In this document: one piece after another, positions 32,111 through 45,135 of the stretch
Layout: every line of letters begins with the position of its first letter
Position numbering within the stretch: position 1 is the stretch's first letter
From: Cryphonectria parasitica EP155
Lineage: Eukaryota > Ascomycota > Sordariomycetes > Diaporthales > Cryphonectriaceae
Reading direction: 5' to 3'
Assembly (NCBI RefSeq): GCF_011745365.1
Contig: NW_024468913.1
Location: 4,216,001-4,280,000 of the forward strand
Length of the DNA: 64,000 bases
Notes under the pieces: model-generated
The model's database searches: none
Told to the model about the DNA's origin: nothing
The model's input: the letters and a program-made list of their open reading frames with translations, nothing else
Made by a program: the position numbers and the translations under genes

Positions 32111-33462
32111 GGTCTGCAAAGATAGTAACGTCTCGTTAGCTTGATTTGTACATTGTCTTCTGTTTCTTGTTATTTTTTTAATAGACAAAAATAGCAGGTA
32201 TGCGCATGTGTAAGCGACGATAGGAGAAGAGGTCAATTTCTCTTTGATTAAGCTGACGGCCAGGAAATGCAGGAGGTGAAAGGCATGACGGCAGCGAGAG
32301 CTGATGGCGGTCGCAAATCGGCGAACATTGGCATCATGATTGGCAACGGGCCCAGGTTCTCGCCATCTGGGCCAGAAGACTGCGGCAGGAAGCTTCAAAG
32401 CTGCTGGAGACGAAGCTGCAAGAGCTCTGCACTTAGGGAGGGCCCCTGCGGTGGCCATGGTTTGTTGTGCAGGGCCACGAGTATTCGAGGTCGCCGGTGA
32501 AGGGCTGCAGCAAGTCGTATCCCGACCTGCGTCATCCCGGCTGAGCTGGTCAAGAGTGCCACCACGCCTCTTGGTGAGACCATATTGCAGTGCAATCAGG
32601 CTCCAGAGGCGATTTGATTGAGGGCCCAATTGAGCTGGACGCAGGCTGCAGGTAAGTCCATAACTGGACTGGGTCCGATTTTTGTTGCAGGTAGCAGGGA
32701 GCTCCAACCTTTCAGCGGCCAGGGCCAGGGTCATTGATGGGTGGATGACGGGATCGAAGCGCGAATGCGTTGGTGGGGTGTCGGCGCTCGGGACAGGGTT
32801 CAGTGAAGTGGAGTTTGGCAGCAGAAGAAAGAAAAAAAATAGAAGGGAAAAAATAACACAGACGCGAGACAACCAGAAAAGCGACGCCGCAAAAACTGGT
32901 GTGGCCTGGCAGCCCAGCAAGGTGTAGGTGGGTATTGTCGTAGTGGGTGAAAGGCGTATTCGATATGTAGCCCAGACGATAAAGCTTGCTCAACAAACCC
33001 GAGAAGCTGGCAGATTGAGATCGATCGGTCGCGACACGAGAAGGTTCATGACACATTTCGCAGGTGGTCTCGAACTCTCACGTTGGAGAGATGCAGAGAT
33101 GTTCAGCGTCGAGCCCGGCCAAAGCTCCCAGCCTTTGGCGACTCAGTAGTGGGGTTGGCGTGGGTAGAGCAAAACAGCCTCTGGCGCTGGCTGATCATGG
33201 TCACGACATGTCGCACGTTGAAGCCACCGCCCCAGGAATGCATGACAGCCTCGGGCATCAGGAATTGTCGAGTCTGATGCCATGTGGCCTTAGAGCTCCA
33301 GGTCGCCTGGTACGGTGTGGCGCGACGCCGAGGTGGCTCAGGTTGTCGTGCTCGACCAGAGGCAATTAGGTACACACACCACCTGTACCCCAGTCTTTGC
33401 CAGCAGTGACGAGGATGAAAATTCTGCTCGCGTGGAGAGTGCAGATTGCTCTCCTCCTGCTC

Positions 33463-33720
33463 CTGCGGCGGCGGCGGCGGCGGCTGCTGCGGCTGCTGCT
33501 GCTTATGTTGCTGCTTCTGCTTCTGCTTCTGCTAACGACAGATGATGCTGATGCTGGCGCTGATGCCGGTGCCGGTGCCGGTGCCGGTGCTGTTGCTGGT
33601 GCTGGCGCTGATGCGGGAGCCGGTGCCAAAACTGCTGCTGATGCGAATACTAATAATGATGGTGCTGATGTGTATAGTGGTTCTGATAATATTGCTGATC
33701 ATGGCGATGCTGATGATGCT
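33463..33720. repeat. Trinucleotide/hexanucleotide minisatellite
   Basis: Runs of GCG, GCT and CTT/CTG are followed by imperfect GATGCTGATGCTGGCGCT and GCCGGT units. Every frame therefore reads homopolymer-like peptides (poly-Ala/Asp/Gly or poly-Leu on +, poly-His/Gln on -). The apparent frames here are interrupted and I treat them as repeat-derived. Confidence 0.75.
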
Positions 33721-34172
33721 GTCGCCAGCCTCTGTGCTGTGCGCTGTGTGCCCGCGGACGGCCTCGAGCCCGATGCCAGGGGTCGTGTTTTGATGCCTCG
33801 AGGGTACCCCGCGAGTACATGTCGCGATGAGGCTCTGCAGATGACGAGGGATGGACCGTAATGGTGACGGACCGGGGAATGAAGGATGGGCGACGAGATA
33901 AGAAGGGATGGGGGAGACAAAGAGACACAACGTAGCAAGAGCTTGTACTTACGAGCATGTATCTCCCACAGTCACTCTCGAGGAACACAGCTGGTCGTTA
34001 GGTCCGGGACCTAGACGGTGACAGGCGGTGGTGACGACGCCGAAAAGTCGAGACGCGATTTTGCGAATTGATCGTCAATGGCAAAAAACCTCAGATGACT
34101 GGCGATAGAAGGTCGTCTGTCGCAGGTACTGTAGGTAGCCTTGTAGCCTGCCCAAAGGTGTGATCGTGAGCC

Positions 34173-34183
34173 AGTGTGGGTGT

Positions 34184-34219
<36 letters not shown>
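34173..34219. repeat. GT dinucleotide microsatellite
   Basis: A (GT)n run of about 20 units with a few GGG interruptions at its left end, in intergenic DNA. Confidence 0.9.
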
Positions 34220-35758
34220 TACGATGCCGGGCGGGTGGTGTGCAGTGTGTGAATTGACGTCGACCGACGAGGGATGACAGGTGGTGAGGGAGAGGTACCG
34301 CAGAGTCACCTTGGACGGAGCGAGTGACTTCTGGGATGCCAGGAGGGAACTCGAGAGGGAAAAGGTCTCCCCAAGCCCTTGCGTGTTCTGCCTGCGGCAG
34401 GGAAAGAGCAGGGGGCCACAAGGCCCAGCCACCAGGCCAGGCCCCACCTGGCCGCCCAAGCGCCAGACAAACACCTCGTATCTTGAAGGTAGCCACGCAA
34501 GTCACGTATGTAGTGAGAAGTGAGGGCTACCCGCTAGCGGCAAGCTCTAGCCTAGCGCATCGCTGGACCTAGCCTGATGAGCAAGTGGGCACCTTTCATT
34601 TTCATCGTCATCATCATCATCATTATCATCACCGCCCACCACCCATCCCGTCCTCTTGCAGCAGACCGATGCCATAACAAAGCTTCATCCTCTTCCCAAG
34701 CGCGCGTTAGAAACAGAGTCCCCTCAACGTCCAATGTTAAAATGGTAACCAACAGGCAGCTTGAAGCCTGATCTATCAAGCACAGCCCAGGATGTAACCT
34801 ACTACAAGCTCCCGGGTTTGTCGCGCTGCATTCCTGATCTCGATCGAGTGAGCCAGAGGGCAGCAGCATTAGGATGATGTTTCCAGTGCCATCGAGGGCG
34901 CGGGGTGGCTGGGCGAGCATCGGTACCGCAGAGTGCTACTTGTGGATAGGTTGATGTCAGCCCCCCCCCCTCTCTGCCCTGACCAGAACCCTTAAGTGGG
35001 GGGAGACGATCACTCTACTCAATACAACCAATACATCCCATGGTAGCACATAGTAATTACTATGTAGCACAAAAACAAAAGCCTCCCGTCAGTCGGCCCC
35101 GCGCTGGGTCAGCCAACCGAAGTAACGCGTCGCCTCAGGTTCCTCAATTGGCCCGACTTGACAGGACCCGCTGCGCTCGAGAGACCCTTCCACTTCTGGT
35201 CCTACAGTTAATATGCGCAGAGAAGGCACCAGGACGGGAACCATACCGGGCACGTCAGGATTAGTTTGACAGATCACCGGATGCATCGGGGTATAACAGT
35301 TTGATTATCCATGTACCATAGTAATGTAGCGGTGCGTTCTCACCCCGGCTCTTGTCTAGTATGCTACCGCCATGTGAAAGAGAAGAGACAGTGCCGTAGA
35401 GGCAGCGCTGAGGGCGGGAGCGGGTACTTGGCAGCCAAGTCACTCGGATGTGCCCAGGGTAGTACCGTGTTTGGCTCGGCTCAGAGCGTTAGCCCCCAGG
35501 TCGTTTCGTTTCAGCCCTCGAGCTCTGCAAAAAGCACACAACCTTGCTGGCTGGTAGCCAGAGAGAAACAGAGGGCGATGTGGTCCATGAGCACCACTAC
35601 TGCAGATGGAACCAACTTCCTCCCATTCAGGTCACGGTCTGGCCTTCGCGGCTGCTGCTGTGGTAATAGCTTGCAACAGACACCCGGCGTGCCAGCCCTT
35701 TCAGCCCACGGCTGACTGGGCCAGCGCCTTGAGCCTTGTCTATCGGCTCAGCCATGGC

Positions 35759-35793
35759 CCACACACACACGCACGCGCACGCACACACACACG
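35759..35793. repeat. CA-rich dinucleotide microsatellite
   Basis: An interrupted (CA)n/(CG)n run of about 35 nt in intergenic DNA. Confidence 0.75.
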
Positions 35794-38700
35794 GGTCGCA
35801 GGGCTGTCCTGCACGATCGTTCAAGCAGATCATGCATGGTGCAGCTGGGCGAAGGGACCCTCTAAAGGCTGAGCTTTCGTCACGTCGAGAGTACTCCAGT
35901 CCGTGCTCTGCAAATCGGAGCTGAGGGGGTGAGATGAGACACACAAGGAAGAAATGACTGTTTCTTTTGAGTTGGCATACGCCACACTCTTCAACATCCA
36001 CAGGTTGGCCACTCTATGAAGTGTGTATCACTTGCAAATCTTCTTCTGGGGTCAGCATCGTGCTATAATGCTACCAGTTCGGTACTTGCTAGCCCTGAGC
36101 TGCGCCAGAAAAAGGGTCCTCAGGTACTTTGAATATGGGGCGAGCTGATCTTATGGTAGCATACTATACAGGTATATAGGTACCGCTACTCCGGCAGTCC
36201 TGTGGAGGGGCTCTCAGGGAGACTGGACGGGACCTGGCAGGTCCCGCCCCCACTAAGCTACGCCAGACCTCAGCCTACTGGGTCGACTGGAGCTCCTACT
36301 ATACATAGTACTTATGTATAGGTTAATACCTGCCGTATAGTGCACAGTACAGCTTTCACAAGTAGGTTGCTCTGCAAGTACCGTGGTGGGCAGCACTGCC
36401 GTGCCCGGTACACCTGCCAACGTTTTCGAATGCTTCTCGCACTACCCAACAGTCGATACTACTACTTGCTCCATTGTACCCCAGACTCGGTAGGTCTCCA
36501 GATTCAACCGGGCTAGTTACCCTTCATATTAATTGACAGTTCCGCAGGTGATCTCCTGAGGTGTCCGGAAACCTCGATAATTGTGCGGGCCGCCGAACAC
36601 CCTATATGGCCGATGTCGTCGATCTCCGACCCTCTGCTCTGCTGGCACACTGCACTCAATCGCGATGCTGGGGCGCATCATGTTAATAATCACTCTCAAA
36701 CGGCCCAGGGCTGCCATACAGAGGCTGGTTCTCCGCCACGTGACGAGAGCTTCGACATGAGCCTTATCAACTCCAGCGCAGGACGGCGCTGCAGTCTCTG
36801 ACCGACCGCCAGTCTGCAGCAACAGCGACCTTGAGTCATTCGCTTCGGGCCACGCCTCGTCGTACTTGAGGATTCCTCAGCTTCGCTTGCGTCTTGACTG
36901 TCGGCCGACATGCACAAAGCTGCCCAAGGCCCTGAGTTCGCTGCCGAATCCAAGAAACCAGATCGAGGGCCTTCCGGTGTCCTTCCTCCTGCGAATCTGC
37001 CACCGCCTCCCAACTTTCAACCTCTCAAGTTCAGATGCGCAACCTGTGGTAACAGCACCGAGACGACAGGAAGTCCATGCATGTCTCGAGGTTCTGCTGA
37101 TGAATCGTGGTGTCTTCACTCGGCAGCCTCACTTGTTGTCATCTAGGAACCCAACGGTCATCACATGCCGATGAAAGGATAGGAAAACTTATCTTGTCCA
37201 TTCCGCTCCTGGTCCAATTGCAGCAAGCATATTCGGGTATCCGTGAAGATGACCATCTCATCATTGGACACCGTCATACCCGCCAGACGAGCACCCTTCT
37301 CGGGAGCCTATGGGACGGCGCCGTTTCCTATACCGAGAAGACGGGCCTCGATTTTGGTCATTGTGCTGAGAACCTGCCATCGTTGCGAATGCTTCTCCGT
37401 GTCTTCCTTCAGGTAGCATGTGCTTGTGTGCCTCTAGCCTCCATCAAGCAGCGGGCAGAATTGGTCTTAACTCGCACTCTCACTCCGTGCTCTGAGCTCG
37501 CATCCTCGACTGAAGCACCAGCCTGAGTTTCTGCCGCAACGGTGTCGCTCTGGATCAACCGTCCCAGGCATCAAGAGATTACCCCACAAACGGAGGCGAG
37601 CCGTTCATCAATATGGGCCTACATTGAGGAAAGCAATGACCCAGTCTGGATTGCTGTCCTCTTTTTCTTTCCTCGACCACCTCGTCTCCTTAGACGTTTC
37701 GTGTTACTGGAATGGGTTTGTTTCTGTCTTCAAGACACGTTAAGATATTCGATAGCAGAATTTCATCTCATATAGACCGTGTCCGCCCCTCATGGCCTGC
37801 AGTAGCCACAGAAAGGAGGCGTGACCGGCATGGAAAGCACTAAACAACCTGCATGAAGTCTTGAAACTTCCTGTTGGGCCGAGCAACGGTGACTTGGTTG
37901 GTGCTATTGTTAGGTAACGGAGCTCAGCGTGACGTTCTGGAAGACTGGCTAATTCACCTATGCTGCGCAAACCTCAAACTTGCTCGTCTCAATGACCAGA
38001 CCGAAACGCGACGCTCGGACGAAACCTCACATCGAAACTGGCTCCACGATTCCCAACTCAGCCCTGCCCTGCACTTGGGTCCTCCCTGGAACTTTCCTAT
38101 GCACATCTTCTTGCCGTCTATTCCTCTACCCTACTGGTATTGAAATGGCCCGTGGGTCCTTTCGATATCGCCTCTGTGCACTCACGCGCGAAGGGACGAA
38201 ACGACGATGCTGCCGATGCTGCCGATGCTGATCTTTAACAGCAAATTCGGGTGCGCCGCCCTCCTTCCGAGAAAGAAAAGAAAAGCACAGGAGAACAACC
38301 ACCTTTACTCCACTCGCATGCGATCCTATGCGTGCAGAGGTGCGACAAAAATATCCTCACGGCACAAGAATGCCGAGCCTGTGCTACTGGCCCATTACGC
38401 TGCGGCTGTGAAGTGGCCTTGGCTTCCAGGTTCCCAAGTCACCTGCCGGGTTAACAGTCTCGAGACAAAGTTCACCTCCGAGCCGTGCAAAATACTGATC
38501 TCGTATGGTGGGTTGTGTGAGATGGCATCTCCATGAGGCCACTGTGATTTAATGACTTCAATGTCAGTCACAATCGTCCCGACTTCACACTTGTTCTACC
38601 AAGGCTTGCACGCCGACAATCAAGGATCGTCAAGCGCTGCTTTCATCTCAAGGCTTCGGCCTTCCTCGGGAACGCTGGAAGTGAAACCCAGCCTGTTGCA

Positions 38701-41516
38701 GCCTATAACTCTTCTCGACGGGCAGTGTTTGAGGGATGCCCCTCCCCTCCCGCTCATCCTCTTTCTCCCTCTCTCTTTTCCTCCTCGTCCTCCCTTTGTT
38801 TCTTTTTCCTTTCTTTTCGATACGACTTTTCCTCTTCATTTGTTGTTGCCTAACGATAATTGCTTCCTGCCGCCCGGCACGCTCTGATCTTCATGCCAAT
38901 ATCGCTAAGATTACATATTATGTACTATGGTAGTATTACTATGACTACACATGCAAGTGGATAGGGTATAATACAGCCTCGGGTGGGCAATCCTCCGTTG
39001 CAATGTGCATCGCACCCATGGCGTCGAAACAGCCACAAAGGCGGGAACCTTGCCCTCAGGTCTCAACAAGGGTGCCCCAGACCAAGTTCGGGTCAGGGGT
39101 TCAACCGGGGATGAGATAACCTTATCCAGGGTATAGTCCGTACTCTTGTATAGTCTGCGGACCACTTGGGCACGACTGCAGTATATGGCATCCCACACGA
39201 TGTATAGAGGCCGTTGCTGTTTGTGATGTTTCGTGGAAAGGTATCCTCCTCGTCCCAACTTCCGCTTGCCTCGCACACGGCCGCTGCACGCTGACGTGTT
39301 CGTCCGCGTCGAGACCCCAGAACGGCAATGCATATACAACGTCAAAGCGCGTGAGTAGACAAGCGAACTTGCCTTCGCGGCGGCCGCAAACAACCTCTTC
39401 CTTCAATCGTCTGGCTATTTCGGGGCCTCAAACAGTGGCCTCTAAAATTGGCTGGAACGAAGCCATCTGCCACGGTGCTACCATATAACTCGCCCGATAA
39501 GCATGGGCGTCTACCATTGTATAACGAGTCTTCCTCCACTACGAGCGGCTGTTGAAACCCCCCAGGGACCTTACTCTTTGTGGAGCACCAACCCTGGCCC
39601 TATAGACGATCGTCTGCTCGTATCTTTTGCCTCTAAAGCGCCCAGTGAGTCTCGGGTCGGGATGCTCAGAAGGCTGGTGCTATGATAAACAATGCAACTG
39701 TGAAGCCTCGACGCATGCACTCACATAAACAGCTACAAAACCCTGGAGACGGTTAGGCACAAACATAAGGTCACAGCTTCGCATCATGGTCACCAGCAGG
39801 ATCACCTACTGTGGTCCTCGCATTCATATTCAGGGCTGGGCAGCGAATGTTACCGTCATGCTTCTCAAGAGGATATCATTGATAAACAATGCCACATTTC
39901 CAAGAAACCGAACGGACGGTGGACCCAATCATACATGCCCCTGTGTGATCGCCTTTATCGTACAGCAGTCTCCTCTGATGCTCTTCAGTAGGGAGAAGGG
40001 GAGGGAAAACAAGAGTCGATCAGGATCACGCCCGTCATGGGCGGAGAAAGCTGTTCCAACCTCAGATGTTTTGCGACGGACCCCAAGGTGTCACAGCGGC
40101 CGGAGAAGGCTCTGCCGAAGCCCTGATGTTTATGCTACTCCGCTCCAGAAACGAGGTGCTGAGAGAGAAGGGGGGGGGGGGGGGAATCCTAATTTTGGCC
40201 GTGGAGCTGAGTTGACGACTGGCATGGCCTGACCGCCTCATCTTGCCACCGACGAAACCAAGATCTTTGCTAGAAGACGTCGTCAAACAAGACAAAACTC
40301 GACGTTGGGGGAAAGGATGCGCCTGTTTGGACCCATTGATCTACAACAGAAGTCGAGACGAGACAAAGCCGTCCAAGGGCATCGCATAAAACCAGGACAC
40401 ATACACAAACACACAACCCAGAGCTGGCCTTACTGCTGGCGTTTCCAACCGCTGGATGCTCCAATCAAGGACCTGGGTTATTTTCATCCCATCTATGGCA
40501 TACAGACGACGGAGGAAACTGCTGCGGCTGGCTACGCCAACTACTAAGCGCCGACGACGAGACAACAAAAGAGAGAGAAGGAGGGAAGTTTACAAACGGC
40601 GTCGACAGGGCTAGATCTTAGGTACGAGGTAATCTTGCAAATGCAACCTTTACGCCGTACATAGCGCCAGAGGACAGAGAGGACGCACTAAATATTGACA
40701 TGCATTAGTGGGTTGTCGAAATGGCTTAGGCGTTTGGTTGGGAAACGTTGTATTACTGGTGTTACCCCAGTATGTACAACTATGAAGCTCTCTAGAAACG
40801 CGTTCTCTGGTCGCTAGTCCACCCTTGTACTGTGGGCATCGGTGGGGTTCTCCATCTGAACAAGAGTTGAGAAAATCCAGTGACGAGTATGGTAAAGACT
40901 GACACACCTGTGAAGGTTGTGGCTACTCGGGACCCTCTAGCGAGTTTCAAGGGACGACACGCCTTGACCGGTCCGCAAAGAGAGGACCCACACACTCAAT
41001 GGTCACGACAGCCACACGCACCAAGATCTCTGGGTCGCTTTCATGCAGGATGCGCAGTAGAAACCACTATCGACTTGGACCCTTGAGCAATAGGAACTGT
41101 ACTAATGCCCAGATCGTTTCTGAACCATGAGCGCAGGTACCATGGTCTGGCTGCGTCAGGACCGTCCCAGCCAAATCAACACACAATACGAAATGATGCA
41201 AAAGCCTCGCTAATCACTGCGGACCGGACACGCGGGCCCCAGAAGCCCATATGGGAGAAGGATCCGAGCAGCAGAAATGAAGAGGCGTCTGTGGTGAGAA
41301 GACGTCCATGGAAACACGAAAGGGCGCTTGTTCAGGTAGAAGGAGAACGGCCTTACCGGGGGGAGGGGGAAACAGGCTCCCTGACAAGGCCATTGATCCT
41401 GACTCTGGGGAAACTTGAAGGTGTGGGTAGGAGAGAGAGAAAGGTTCCCTGGTCACTTTCACCCTGCTCGAGACCGCAAGCTGACCCAAGATTGTTGATG
41501 ACGAAGGGGGACGGCC

Positions 41517-41540
41517 AAAAAAAAAAAAAAAAAAAAAAAA
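41517..41540. repeat. 24-nt A tract
   Basis: An uninterrupted run of A on the + strand within the gene-poor region. It may be a retroposition scar, but no adjacent processed sequence or target duplication was recognised. Confidence 0.8.
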
Positions 41541-44006
41541 GGACAGAGAGAGAGAGAAACTTGAGCAGCGGCTCCTGTTTGGTTGGTTGGTGTCAAACCA
41601 AACAAGTGGACCCAATCACTAGAGTTTTGGTCAAGCCTTTTCGCCATAGCATGTACTAAACTTTATCGCTGTCCAGGGGAGGAGCTACTCCCCCATTCGG
41701 AGCTGGGGCTGTACGCCTGAGTGTCAACAAGCCTGTACTACGGTACACAAAATTACTACAGTAGTACTGCTGTGGACACGGTACCCCTGTAGAGGAACCG
41801 TGTACACTGGAGTACACCCCGCTTTGCCCTGGTACGTGGCAGGCCTGGGTGGAGGCAGGCCCCAGTAGAGGTCTGGCCCACGAGACAGGAATCGGAGTCG
41901 TCGTCCAATCACAAGGCTGCAGCATATCGCAAACAAGGCGCGGCTCTGTAACGATCTGAAGCAGACGCCGGCCACAGGACCCTGGTTCTCTTCCCAACGT
42001 CAAACATGGCAGAAGCTTGCCCTCTTCCCTCTTCGACCCCTTCCTTCCAGCCAGCCAGCGCACTGCAGCAATTGCAGAGACCGCCGTGTCCTTACTCGTG
42101 TGGAGCCGCCGTGTGCGATGGCGATGTTTGTTGTTATTATTATTGTTGTTGTTGTTGTCGCTGTTGAACCGTTCCGTCAGCAACATCAGCCCAAGGAGGC
42201 CCGTTTGGCCAGCCTGTTTGGAACATGAACATGTCCTGGGTGGACCGCTGTCGACAAGAGGTTTGAGAAGGGGGTTCAAGGACCTGCCTCGCGGCCAGGC
42301 CTGCTGTCTGCTTTTGCTTTTGCTGCGCCCAACCCATCCCATCATCCCTTTTGTTTTGTTTTTTCGTGTGTGTTTTTTGCTATTGACCTCGGCATTGCTT
42401 TTTGAGGGAGGGACGGGGGAGAGGGAGGTGTCCTCTTTTCCTCCCTCATGATTCTCTTTTTCTAGGCGACAAAATGAGGCCTGTCATCGTACATTCTTTC
42501 CTTCGCATGTCTGTTGCGACAAGCTGTGGGTGGGATCGGCTTCTCGGCTACCATGTCCAGCCAGAGAGAGGCGTAGTCATGTCAAACAGAACAAAAACGA
42601 TCAATGTAACGCGAACTCCAGAGATTCGGACCCTGTCAAGGGCAAGTGTCCCAGTTCTGTTCTGTTTACCGCCTCGCTTCCCCCTTCTTGCACTTCGGAT
42701 GTTCCGTCGCTTCTTATCCGTCCTCCCCTCCGCATGAGGACCCCGCCCCTTCTTGCTGGAACAAGATGCCAGCATGCATGCGAAGCATTTCTGTACGCCA
42801 GGAAGCGCATGTGGCTTTGTGGCGTCCCCTCCTCTCCCCCCTCCCTTCTTCTCCTCTTTAGCGCAGCGCAGCGGCTAGGATGCATCCCATTTTACCCAAC
42901 CACTGTAGCACTGTGAGATTCTTTATTTATTTTTTTTCTTCTGTTTCTTCTACGCCCCTCGACGGCTTTCGTTGCGAGGACGACTTGGTGCTGACGCCAT
43001 AACCCAACGTCTCACGTACTCCCAAGACAGGATGAGTCTCCGTCATCCTTGTGGACTGGGGTCTCCTCTTTTTCCTTCCTTCTTTCTGTCTCTCATGGGT
43101 CTCTGGGCGGGGCCGGGATGCTCATGTCTGGATGAGACTCCAACTGTGCGGCTCTTACCTGAGGCGTGGGGAGAGCGCCACGACAGTGGGCAAGCCAAGA
43201 CAAGGCAGCACCAGGCCAGGAACAGGCTGGGTGGGTCAAAACAATACAGTATTATGCTCCTCGTTCCAGCCCTGCCACACAAGTTTCTTCTCAACCTAGT
43301 CGCAGCACACCCTTTTTCTCTGGGGCCCAGGGTTTCCAAGAAGGGTCTGTAACGAAGCTAGAGAACTACCTGGTCTATCATTCTCCCCCTTGGACCCCTG
43401 CCCTCCCCACACAAGACTCGAGATGTCCGTGTCGCAATATCATATAGTCCTGGTCCTGGGCATGACCCCTGACATCTATCAACAAGAGCGCAGCACGGCC
43501 GAGTGACTTATTATCACGGCCCATTCCCTCCCCGAGACCGTTTGGATCTTGTTTACTTCTTCTCTTCATTGTCACGGTTGATCCTGATATCATATTTATA
43601 TATACGGCCTACTATCACGACGCTGTTGCGTGTGTGTGTTTGTGTTATCCTCCCCTTCTTTTAATTGCTAGTCTTTGCTGCAGCTATAACCCATACGCTC
43701 ATTTGTCTCGAAGGAGACCCAACTGGATTGGCTGCCCTTCCACTCTTTACGAATTACGCACACTTTTAGTCAACGGTGTAATCCGCTTTATCTCTATTCG
43801 TGCGGCATATTCGACTTTCGATTCGTCCTGGGAGACCTATCCAGAGAAAGAATAAAGACACCCCTACTTGCGGTTTAGCAGCCATCACTTCTTCGATTCG
43901 AAAAAGCAGACTGGGTCTGCAGACTACTTTTCCCCCTCACACACACACACAAACGAGATAATTTTTTACTTTGATCCCTGGGACCCCCAAACCACCCGAC
44001 GAAACC

Positions 44007-45135
44007 ATGTCACCCACGATGGCCATGACCATGTCCTCAGCCATGTATACGCCTACGACCGACGCCTTGGAGCGCCACGAGTACGGCATCACGAAGCACC
44101 ACCGCAAGACCTCGTCTACCGGTGGAGGCAGGGCCTGGAGCGAGGACGAGGTACGTGGGCTGTCATGATGTGTTACATATAGGAGAACAACCCGTGCTGA
44201 CAAATTTGGTTCTTTTTTTATCATTATTATAGGAGATGTACCTGCTCCAGACACGCCTGCAGAAAATGCCATACAAGCACATCGCCGCCCACCTGAAGAA
44301 GACGGAGCTGGCATGCCGCCTCCACTACCACCAGCTCAGCCACGGTAGCAACCGCCGCAAGAGGACGACATCCATGTCCTCCAGCAGCTCCTCCAATGGC
44401 CACTCTCCCCTCATGCACGCCGCCATCCCGAGTCCCATCCACGAATCTCCCAGCCGTAGCGTGTCACCCCCGATGTCCCTCGCCAGCTACGCTTCCGGCG
44501 GTGCCGTCCAGCTCCCCAGCATCATGAACCATGGTCTCGGATCGCACAGCTCGCCTCGCCTGCCGGCTATCCTGCCCAAGCCTGCGAACATGACGCTGGC
44601 CGCCGGCGGGCCCCGCTACAGCCCGCTGCAGGAGCACATCCAGCAGAGTGGCCCCCTCCTGCCCTCGGCCAGCTTCTCTGCTGTCGGCCACTCCCAGGTA
44701 TCCTCGGCAGCCCCTTCGCGCAGCGCCAGCATGACCTCGCTCCGGCTGGACTGCTCCACCCTGCCGGCACCCTCGTGCACCGGGTCTCAGCCGATCGACA
44801 TGGGCCGTCTTCAGGCTGTGTACAGCAACCACCGCTCCAACTTCTGGTCGACGGTAGCAGCAGAGTACGGCAGCGGGGTCCACCCCTCGACGCTCGAGCA
44901 GGCCTGGCGCACTGGCAATGCCGGCACGGCTACTGGGTCTCACGGTCACAACTACGCCGCACCCACCCCTATCACGCCTACTGGCAGCCCCGATGAGCGG
45001 GAATGCTACAACAGGCAGAACAGGACACGCATCTCTGCGATCCTGGGTATCGACGCAAGCCCTCGCGGCCCCAAGGAGAGGGAGTTGGTGAGGAGAATGG
45101 AGGAGGAACGGGTAATGGTTGGTGTCGGTGCTTAG
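44007..45135 (+). CDS. Myb/SANT-like DNA-binding protein
   Basis: Exons 44007-44150 and 44233-45135, joined in phase 0 over an 82-nt intron (GTACGT...TTATAG), encode 348 residues. The intron lies inside the Myb-like helix region: GGGRAWSEDE joins EMYLLQTRLQKMPYKHIAAH, followed by LKKTELACRLHYHQLSHGSN and a basic RRKR patch. This is a single Trp-led Myb/SANT-like repeat near the N-terminus. The middle is Ser/Pro-rich and probably disordered. A second conserved-looking block (GRLQAVYSNHRSNFWSTVAA with EYGSGVHPSTLEQAW) sits near residue 260, and a conserved C-terminal motif follows (RISAILGIDASPRGPKEREL). I infer a nuclear transcription regulator. The CT-rich, A-ending leader upstream supports the start. 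Confidence 0.87.

Larger units (their letters stand above)
32111..44006. other. About 12 kb without a convincing intact gene
   Basis: Apart from the candidate exon at its left edge, this stretch has only short frames that change every 100-400 nt. It contains several microsatellites, a GCT/GCC-type minisatellite at 33463-33720, and protein-like fragments near 36911-37147 and 37107-37400 that may be relics. The last kilobase is the leader and promoter side of the Myb/SANT gene at 44007. No tRNA or 5S rRNA gene was recognised. Confidence 0.45.

Noticed and set aside
33397..33861. 154-codon + frame rich in Leu, then Ala/Asp/Gly, and His-rich frames opposite
   Set aside because: All are translations of a GCT/GCC/GAT repeat block. 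Frames on both strands are equally open and interrupted elsewhere, so a repeat explains them better than a gene.
34173..36500. Search for CRISPR-like or tandem-spaced repeats in the 12-kb gene desert
   Set aside because: Only simple microsatellites were found. There are no regularly spaced repeats, and CRISPR arrays are not expected in a fungal nuclear genome.
39786..40232. 148-codon + frame in the gene-poor region
   Set aside because: No motifs, no leader or splice context, and it ends in a poly-G-derived glycine run. Treated as chance.
41500..41560. Processed pseudogene suggested by the 24-nt A tract
   Set aside because: No recognisable coding remnant lies upstream on the + strand and no flanking target duplication is visible.
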